Of a DNA stretch of 59,062 nucleotides, positions 53,295 through 59,062 are shown one piece after another. The DNA is taken from assembly GCA_964531645.1 (NCBI GenBank), contig CAZHEF010000013.1, positions 1-59,062 on the forward strand, written 5' to 3'. The notes beneath the pieces were generated by a model, which saw nothing but the letters and a program-made list of their open reading frames with translations, searched no databases and had not been told where the DNA came from. The stretch is from JBBIMS01 sp964531645. Lineage in GTDB: Bacteria > Acidobacteriota > Aminicenantia > JBFLYD01 > JBBIMS01. Position 1 is the stretch's first letter; every line of letters begins with the position of its first letter. The position numbers and the translations under genes are program-made.

Positions 53295-54305
53295 CTATTT
53301 TTTAAATCTAAATAATCTCATCAAACGAATGAATAATTTTTTGAAGAATGTAATGGGGTCTGAAAATAAAAGATAAAAAGCCCTTCTAAATAAAGAGTAG
53401 AGATTTGATGTTCTGTATTTACAGGACAATTTTCTCATCGCGTTGCTGTATTCTTCAGGGTGCTTTTGTATTAATTGAAGGTATTCTCTGTATAATCTCT
53501 TCTCAAATTCATTGTAATTCTGCGGGTATCTTCGAAGAAAATTAGGGAGAAATTGCATCCTTGATTCTTCCAGCTCAAGACCCTCATGCCATGGTGATTT
53601 CCTGAACCCCCTTAAAAATAGTGTTCCATCATAGCCCAAGAAAAGATAGGTCACATACTCAAGATTTGTGCGGAGAATCTCAGGTCTATTATCTTCAATT
53701 TCAAATAGGGGAAAGTATTCTTTTTTCACAAAAAAAGCATTTACAATGGATACTGCAACCAGTTCATACCCCTTTTCCTTTCCTAATTTTACCAGTGATA
53801 ACAAACTCACTCCCTGATTAACAGAGTGATCGGGTGGCTGGACAAATTCAACTTCTGTAGGAATAGTATGATTGAACTCAATACAAACAACCTTCGGGCT
53901 ATAATTTTTCATGGCTTTCCAGACATAATAATCATTTCCGTCAATGTCTATAGAGAGAAAATCAAAATCAGAGGGAACCGGGGTATCTTTAAGAATCTGG
54001 TCAAGATTGTCATCCTCGCCAAATCCTACAAATCTGTTTATAGTAATCACATTTGGAATCTGGGCATAATTTCTCTTTAATTCTTCAAATTTAGCACTAT
54101 CTCCTTCAATTAGAACAGCTGAGTAACCTTTATTTATAATTAAGTTCCGAGTGTTGCTCATTGCAATTCCATCCCATGCTCCAAATTCCACACAATATTT
54201 GTCTTTTTCTGGTAAAATCTCAATTATCTTTTCGATTATTCCATCCTCACCATGTTGTGAAAATCTGTCGTATTTAAAATCTAAAAGCCATGTGGGCTTC
54301 TTCAT
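53295..54305 (-). CDS. FkbM-like SAM-dependent methyltransferase
   Basis: 336 residues. N-terminal FSQHGEDGIIEKI, CVEFGAWDGIAMSNTRNL, LIEGD and LSIDIDGNDYYVW are typical of a group related to FkbM methyltransferases associated with polysaccharide clusters. The C-terminal 100 residues are basic, helical and variable (SLFRRAFYLL, LFIRLMRLFRFKK). GAGGTAAA lies before the ATG. The target, perhaps a sugar of the exported glycan, is inferred from the adjacent ABC exporter on the other strand. Confidence 0.8.
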   Translation of the reverse strand: MKKPTWLLDFKYDRFSQHGEDGIIEKIIEILPEKDKYCVEFGAWDGIAMSNTRNLIINKGYSAVLIEGDSAKFEELKRNYAQIPNVITINRFVGFGEDDNLDQILKDTPVPSDFDFLSIDIDGNDYYVWKAMKNYSPKVVCIEFNHTIPTEVEFVQPPDHSVNQGVSLLSLVKLGKEKGYELVAVSIVNAFFVKKEYFPLFEIEDNRPEILRTNLEYVTYLFLGYDGTLFLRGFRKSPWHEGLELEESRMQFLPNFLRRYPQNYNEFEKRLYREYLQLIQKHPEEYSNAMRKLSCKYRTSNLYSLFRRAFYLLFSDPITFFKKLFIRLMRLFRFKK

Positions 54306-54529
54306 GTTTTACCTCAAATTCTAATAATATCAAATCCCTATTCTCAATCAAGCATTACATTAGAACATCGGTGAAACTTTACTAACTTCCAAAAACACCA
54401 AATTTTCTCTTAGAATCTTATCTCTTTAATTTTAATCAATCGTATCCTCAAGTAAAAAAAGAACCTACCTATTTTTATCATTATAAGAGGTAATAATGAT
54501 GGATATAACCTAAATCCCGCAAAATTTGA

Positions 54530-55235
54530 AAGTGTATTTTTTTTAAAGTTTATGCTCAGGAAAAAGTGAATCCAGAGAAGATAATTCAGATGTTTATTGA
54601 GGCTCAGGGAGGACGAGAAGCATTGGAAAAGGTTAAATAATCTTATGTAGTTACAGAGGTCAAAGTTTATTAGCCCAGTGGTGAATTATTAGGCGAAAGT
54701 AAAACATATACAAGATATGAGCCAATGAAGCTAAGGAGAGAAGATAGCATTTTGGGTATGGTGATAATTACTGGCTATGATGGAGAGAAAGCCTGGATTC
54801 AAAGAGGGGAAATGACAATTGAGGCACCCAAGACTGTGTTAGATTCTATCAGGGCATCAGAAAGAAGAGGGGGATCCTTTGCTGAAATATATAGATAAAG
54901 GATGTAAGCTTGAACATTTGGAAATTTCGAATATTGAAGGCAAAGATTGTTACGGGATTAAATTTACAGATAAAGAAGGCTTGGAAACAAGCATATTCTT
55001 TGATAATGAATCATATCTTCCAATAGAAACTGAATATTCGGCACCGAATGAATTTGGGCAGATTGTGAAATATGAATATTTTAGCTGCGATTTTAGAAAT
55101 GTAGACGGAACGAAAATACCATTCAAGTCAGTTGTATATGGAGATAGTAAAGAGATAATAGAAATAATGATCAAAGAGATTAAACTTAATCCCGGCTTAG
55201 ATGATAAAATATTCTCAATGCTCGAAAAGAAATAA
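54530..55235 (+). pseudogene. Decayed outer-membrane lipoprotein-sorting-like protein
   Basis: A coding-like frame begins with signal-peptide end KVYAQEKVNPEKIIQMF and reads EAQGGREALEKVK, then meets in-frame TAA (54638) and TAG (54671). It goes on through SGELLGESKTYTRYEPMKLRR and GYDGEKAWIQRG and shifts frame near a G5 run (about 54870) into the last 118-residue piece (54879-55235), LEHLEISNIEGKDCYGI through LNPGLDDKIFSMLEKK. The whole resembles LolA/LolB-related beta-barrel half proteins. The signal peptide region itself is also broken. At least four lesions, so a pseudogene. Confidence 0.8.
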
Positions 55236-55283
55236 TATTTATTTTATAAGGGAGAAGACTTTAAAAAATATTGGAGGACGAAA

Positions 55284-55851
55284 ATAGGAAGCTCAAGAAG
55301 TAAGAATATTTTGGTTTTAATCTTTTTAAGTTTTCTATTTCTTATCTCTTATTCCATTTACTCCGCACAAAAAGAGGAAGAAAAGCCTTTAAAAGGGAAG
55401 ACCTATGTGGAGGGACTTTGTTTTCCTACACCACAGCAAGAGAGGAGATTTATTAAGATTCCTCCATTGGGGTGTTGCTGATAACACATTTGCATGGCAT
55501 TATTTTCTCCCTGAGATTATAAGTAAATCTCACCCAAAACCAGTTTTGGCTGATGCAGGGACTATGATCGTCCTTGGATACTTAAAAACTGGAAAATTTT
55601 TAGGTTGGCTTGAAGAGGGAAATTATGCTGTGGCAAAACTTCATTATTCTCTGAGTTCATTTGGAGATTTCTTTGATTTTAAAAGATTATCAAAGGATCC
55701 AGAAAAAAAGGGCACTTTAACATTCTATAACCCTGAAAATTATCTTTATAAGGTTTTTGTAAACGATAAAATTGTTGCGGATAAGGTAAGCTCAAAAGAG
55801 ATTAAAATTCCTTTTGATCTCGATGCTTCCGTCAAAATTACAAGAATCTAA
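55284..55851 (+). pseudogene. Secreted protein of unknown family, probably frameshifted
   Basis: A signal peptide (KNILVLIFLSFLFLISYSIYSAQ) is read from a possible ATA start at 55284, 7 nt after GGAGG, and ends at 55479-55481. The 148-residue ORF at 55405-55851 is in another frame and lacks a signal of its own; it contains ADNTFAWHYFLPEI and LHYSLSSFGDFFDF and ends in a beta-strand-rich tail. The two overlap, so a single indel between 55405 and 55478 would join them. Alternatively the ORF starts at ATG 55405 (AGGGAAG upstream) and is intact. I do not recognise the family. Confidence 0.5.
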
Positions 55852-55925
55852 GTTTGCTTTTCCTCAAAAAATGTATTAAAGCTTGACCTAATTAAGGTTT
55901 CTTCTTCTCCTAAGAGAACAAAAAC

Positions 55926-56468
55926 TTATAAAAACCCTGTTCCAAACAATTCTTTTCCTTCTTTTAGTTCAGGAGGTATTCTTTCTTTCACTGCCTTTAA
56001 GAAATTCTCTGGATCTGAAGGAGTTATTCCGTAGAGCTTCCAGTTCTATCGCATTATCAAAAGAACATCCTTTTCCGCTCCTGTTGCCATCATCAGAACA
56101 TATCCAGCATTTATATAATAGACAGGTCCGAGGGCAAGCCCTAGAAAACCTAGTCTATCTCCAGTGTCAAGATTCAAAATTTTTATTCCCACAATCTCAT
56201 TATAAGGGATTTTTGCTGAAAATGGACCACAAGATAACTGAAGATAATTATCTCTCATCTCGTATCTGAGGGTAAAGTATAGGACAATAAAAAATAACCA
56301 GAAAATCAGCGAAAGAAAAATCAAAATATTAAATAATCTTTGAGAAGAAATCCCAATCTCTTCAAAGATAAGCCATAAAAAAGTAAAACATATAAGAATT
56401 GCCAAGCCTATAAGAATCAATGAAACAAATCCCCAAGGAGGATACTTTGGCTTAAAAATTGAGCTCAT
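55926..56468 (-). pseudogene. Membrane protein with a bacterial PH-like domain, internal stop
   Basis: Two membrane segments (about 13-33 and 46-66) followed by a PH-like beta domain. The frame reads VLLIMR, then TAG at 56046-56048, then continues in the same frame as NWKLYGITPSDPENFL, VKERIPPELKEGK and ends at 55926. The part after the stop is the expected C-terminal helix of such domains, so one nonsense mutation interrupts an otherwise intact gene. Readthrough is possible but nothing supports it. Confidence 0.75.
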
Positions 56469-56572
56469 GCTCCTTCTCTGTTTTATATATAATAAAAAAT
56501 AAAAATTGTTTCAAAGAATATGACTTCTTCCGTGACTAGGAAGGCATCAATTGTCAGATCATATTTAAGGTT

Positions 56573-56852
56573 ATGAAAAAGATTCTTTTTTCTCTTTTTT
56601 CGTAATTGCTTTCTCATGCATTTTAAAAGGAGCTCTTTACACAGCCCTTCACAGTCTTGAAAAAGATGGCTTCATTGAAGGAAGATGGGAAGAAAGAGAT
56701 GGAAGGGAGAGGAAGTATTATTTTATAACGAAGAAAGGGAAAAATCTGCTAAAAAAAGCAAAGAATGGGAATTATTCATTGACAGGCTATTACCATTTCT
56801 CAAGCCTGAAGAACTCGCAATTAAAAAACCTTCTATAATTATTGATTTTTGA
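56573..56852 (+). pseudogene. PadR-type regulator fragment fused to a foreign start
   Basis: The winged-helix part reads KGALYTALHSLEKDGFIEGR, WEERDGRERKYYFITKKGKN, clearly PadR. It shifts frame around an A7 run near 56750 and continues as KEWELFIDRLLPFLKPEEL to the stop at 56850-56852. The N-terminal half of the PadR domain is missing; in its place stands a signal-peptide-like MKKILFSLF start at 56573 and VIAFSCIL, again out of frame. It precedes a permease-prefix gene, the usual neighbour of PadR regulators. Confidence 0.75.
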
Positions 56853-56862
56853 GGAGGGTGAA

Positions 56863-57514
56863 ATGGGAGAAACACTCAAAAACTTTATTAAGGGGATTTT
56901 GAAGGGGCTTGATATTGATGATGGGAAGAAGAAAGATATAATGGATGAACTCATGGAGAATTTCATAGAAGAAAAGGAAGAGCTTATTAGAAGCGGTCTC
57001 ATAGAGGAGGAAGCAGAAAGGAAAATAATTGAAAGATTCGGAAATCCAGAAAAAATTTCAAGAAAGCTATTATGGATTCACGGGTTTGGAAGATTTAGAA
57101 AAAATATTTTAAAGGATTCATTTCTCGGTGCAATTCCTATTTTCATTGGAACTCTCATAATTCTTCTCTCTTCAACAATTGGTTTGCTCGGAATTTCCGT
57201 TAAAATCCTAAATATCTTTGCCACTTTTTTCTTTATTCTCTCTACTGGTTTCACTTTACCCCCTCAGAAAAGCCTTCCCAGCATGGACATTTACATGGAG
57301 TGGCATAGCCTTTGTATATTTGATACAGATTATATTTATTTCCCTAACTCAGCTTGCAAAACTCAATTTTCTCCCTTTAATAATAATTGTGCTCCTTATC
57401 TGTCTTTCCATTTATGTTATTTTCAAATTTTCGGATTTTAAAGGAGGCTTAGGACTCGCCCTTCTTTTTTCTTTTACCTTTTTCTCTTCCCTTTGCCTTT
57501 TACGGGTCAGATGA
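56863..57514 (+). pseudogene. PadR-partner membrane protein (DUF1700-like), frameshifted
   Basis: It starts at ATG 56863 after GGAGGGTGAA. The N-terminal helical prefix (DIMDELMENFIEEKEELI, EEEAERKIIERFGNPEKIS) is the short domain found before permeases regulated by PadR. Membrane spans follow. The frame breaks around a C5 run (57259-57263): ILSTGFTLP should go on as LRKAFPAWTFTW and FVYLIQIIFISLTQ in the next frame to the stop at 57514. The +1 frame contributes about 80 more residues and three further spans. Confidence 0.75.
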
Positions 57515-57515
57515 A

Positions 57516-57758
57516 ATGGTTATAGAATACAAAATTTTATTTGAGATTATCATCGGGCTCTTTGCAACTATCTCTGCATTCCTCCTGCTTTATTCCAAAC
57601 TAAAACTTTCTTATCTCATATTAGTCATTGGATTTCTTTTCTATACATTCTCAGGGGAACAAAATTTCATCTATCTCATTTTAGGTTATCTAATCCCGCT
57701 TCTCCTCATCGGTTCAATCCCATTTTATTATTTTGTGAAGGAAAGAGCTTATCACTGA
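57516..57758 (+). CDS. Small hydrophobic protein, three predicted spans
   Basis: 80 residues, almost all hydrophobic: about three membrane segments (LFEIIIGLFATISAFLLLY, LSYLILVIGFLFYTF, IYLILGYLIPLLLIG). It begins 1 nt after the previous stop, without a clear SD. It may be a separate subunit or the detached C-terminus of the preceding damaged membrane protein. No family recognised. Confidence 0.4.
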   Translation: MVIEYKILFEIIIGLFATISAFLLLYSKLKLSYLILVIGFLFYTFSGEQNFIYLILGYLIPLLLIGSIPFYYFVKERAYH

Positions 57759-57827
57759 AAGGTTAAAAGGTCTGAACTCTTGAAAGCCCTTTAAATTCCT
57801 GATATTTTTCTATCTTAGGAGTTTAAA

Positions 57828-58991
57828 ATGAGGGAAATTATTTCAGAGAGGACAAAGCTTTTTGGGGAATCTGTTATAAGGGAGATGACAAGGCTTTCAA
57901 GAGAATATAATGCAGTGAATCTTGCCCAGGGTTTTCCCGATTTTCCTGCACCTGATTTTATAAAAACTTCTGCAATTGAAGCTATTAAAAGAGATATTAA
58001 TCAATACTCTTACACCTGGGGCTCCACAAAACTCAGGGAAGCTCTTTCAGAAAGATATATGAAAAAATACAATTTCTCCTTTGACCCTGAAAAGGAGATA
58101 ACAATATGCTGTGGCTCAACAGAGGCGATGATTTCAGCACTGATGGCAATTTTAAACCCTGGAGATGAAGTGATTATTTTTGAGCCCTTTTATGAAAATT
58201 ATGTTCCAGGAACAATTCTTACAGGAGCAAAACCTGTTTATGTAAAACTTTATGAGCCTGATTGGAATTTTAAAAGGGAAGAGCTTGAAAGAGCATTCTC
58301 CGAAAGAACAAAAGCAATAATTGTCAATAATCCCCACAATCCAACGGGAAAGGTCTGGAGTAAAGATGAGCTTGAAGTAATAGCGGAGCTCTGCATAAAG
58401 TATGATTGCATAGCAATAACAGACGAGATTTACGAATACATTATTTACGACGGTAAAGAACACATTCTCCTTGCATCCCTTGATGGAATGAGAGGAAGGA
58501 CAATTACTGTTTCAGGGCTTTCAAAAACCTTCTCAATAACTGGATGGAGGATTGGATATGCAATTGCTCCAGAAGAAATTTCTTCCAGCATAAGAAAAGT
58601 CCATGATTTTTTGACTGTTTGTGCTCCCGCTCCCCTCCAGGAAGCCTGTGCCAGTGTATTAAATCTTTATAAAGAATATTTTAAAGAACTGAGAATGGAT
58701 TATGAAAGGAAAAGGGACATACTCTTGAAATATCTTGAAGAGGCTGGATTTAAAACTTTTAAACCTTCAGGAGCATACTATATAATGACAGACATTTCAG
58801 ATTTTGGATTTCCCAGCGACTGGGAATTTATGAAATTTTTGATAAAAGAGGTCGGTGTTTCAGGAGTTCCTGGAAGTTCCTTTTATCATGATGATTCAGG
58901 AAATCAAAAAGTCCGGTTCTGCTTCTGCAAAAAAGAGGAGACTCTCCATGACGCAGGGAAAAAACTTAAAAAATTAAAGGAAAAATTGTAA
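57828..58991 (+). CDS. Class I/II pyridoxal-phosphate aminotransferase
   Basis: 387 residues. The PLP lysine is K233 in SGLSKTFSITGWRIGY; NNPHNPTGK, DEIYEYIIYDG and the substrate-carboxylate arginine in VRFCFCK follow the fold type I pattern. The N-terminal LAQGFPDFPAP is typical of the kynurenine/methionine/aspartate aminotransferase subgroup. The amino donor is not determined. It has an SD (TTAGGAGTT) and a plausible promoter TTGAAA-N17-TATTTT just upstream. Confidence 0.93.
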   Translation: MREIISERTKLFGESVIREMTRLSREYNAVNLAQGFPDFPAPDFIKTSAIEAIKRDINQYSYTWGSTKLREALSERYMKKYNFSFDPEKEITICCGSTEAMISALMAILNPGDEVIIFEPFYENYVPGTILTGAKPVYVKLYEPDWNFKREELERAFSERTKAIIVNNPHNPTGKVWSKDELEVIAELCIKYDCIAITDEIYEYIIYDGKEHILLASLDGMRGRTITVSGLSKTFSITGWRIGYAIAPEEISSSIRKVHDFLTVCAPAPLQEACASVLNLYKEYFKELRMDYERKRDILLKYLEEAGFKTFKPSGAYYIMTDISDFGFPSDWEFMKFLIKEVGVSGVPGSSFYHDDSGNQKVRFCFCKKEETLHDAGKKLKKLKEKL

Positions 58992-59062
58992 AAAAATTAT
59001 AAAAACCCAGAAATTCCGCAAATTAGATTTTCAGGTTAAGAACTTTCTTTATAAATCCATAA

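Noticed and set aside
55926..56468. Stop-codon reassignment (TAG read as an amino acid)
   Set aside because: Intact genes here do not contain internal TAG, and the neighbouring damaged genes also carry TAA and frameshifts, so ordinary gene decay explains it.
1..59062. CRISPR array near the Cas4-like nuclease
   Set aside because: No regularly spaced exact repeats were found; the intergenic repeats are degenerate inverted words without spacers.

Overview
The window comes from an AT-rich bacterium with a Gram-negative (diderm) envelope. Evidence for this is an O-antigen-type Wzm/Wzt exporter, a heptose adenylyltransferase, an MtgA-type transglycosylase, lipoproteins and small beta-barrel-like secreted proteins. 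Gene content (amino-acid permeases, Na+-coupled symporters, an F-type ATP synthase, a tetraheme cytochrome, ArsM, B12-radical SAM) fits an uncultivated heterotroph from anoxic habitats. I cannot assign a phylum from sequence alone.

Layout. 0.08-0.72 kb: a tRNA-Asn(GUU) gene on the minus strand, interrupted inside its anticodon by a 559-nt group I intron carrying an HNH endonuclease ORF. 0.8-11.1 kb: one long minus-strand operon, M16 peptidase-purB-purS-purQ-purL-purF-purM-purN-DUF2779 nuclease, with most junctions overlapping by 4 nt. 11.5-14.4 kb: an Ig-like lipoprotein, TatA, TatC and a DUF401 permease. 14.4-16.7 kb: arsM, a small beta-barrel-like protein and endonuclease IV. 16.8-19.5 kb: mtgA, a biotin carrier and a biotin carboxylase. 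19.7-25.1 kb: an S41 peptidase pseudogene, purA-folD, then murB with a DUF457 protein. 25.2-32 kb: two APC permeases and two SNF-family symporters. 32.3-39.8 kb: tetraheme cytochrome, DedA, surE between two tRNA-Pro genes, class II aldolase, a hybrid histidine kinase. 39.9-43 kb: a B12-radical SAM protein, a CDP-alcohol phosphotransferase and inositol-1-phosphate synthase, i.e. probable inositol phospholipid synthesis. 43.3-44 kb: a decayed transposase. 44-50 kb: ATP synthase genes b', b, delta, alpha, gamma, beta, epsilon without a and c. 50-54.3 kb: surface-polysaccharide export genes. 54.5-57.5 kb: five adjacent damaged genes. 57.8-59 kb: an aminotransferase.

Three things stand out. First, the group I intron in tRNA-Asn: its conserved core elements and P4, P5, P6, P7 and P9 pairings can be read directly. 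Second, several genes have a near-consensus sigma70-type promoter whose -10 box ends only 5-9 nt before the start codon with no Shine-Dalgarno sequence, which implies leaderless mRNAs; genes elsewhere in the window have ordinary SD leaders. Third, intergenic spaces repeatedly hold long imperfect palindromes made of degenerate short words, including one inside the ATP synthase operon between atpG and atpD.

Working together, the purine genes make IMP-pathway intermediates and AMP, and the transporters bring in amino acids. The envelope genes build peptidoglycan, surface glycan and probably inositol lipids. No CRISPR array, rRNA or recognisable riboswitch was seen.
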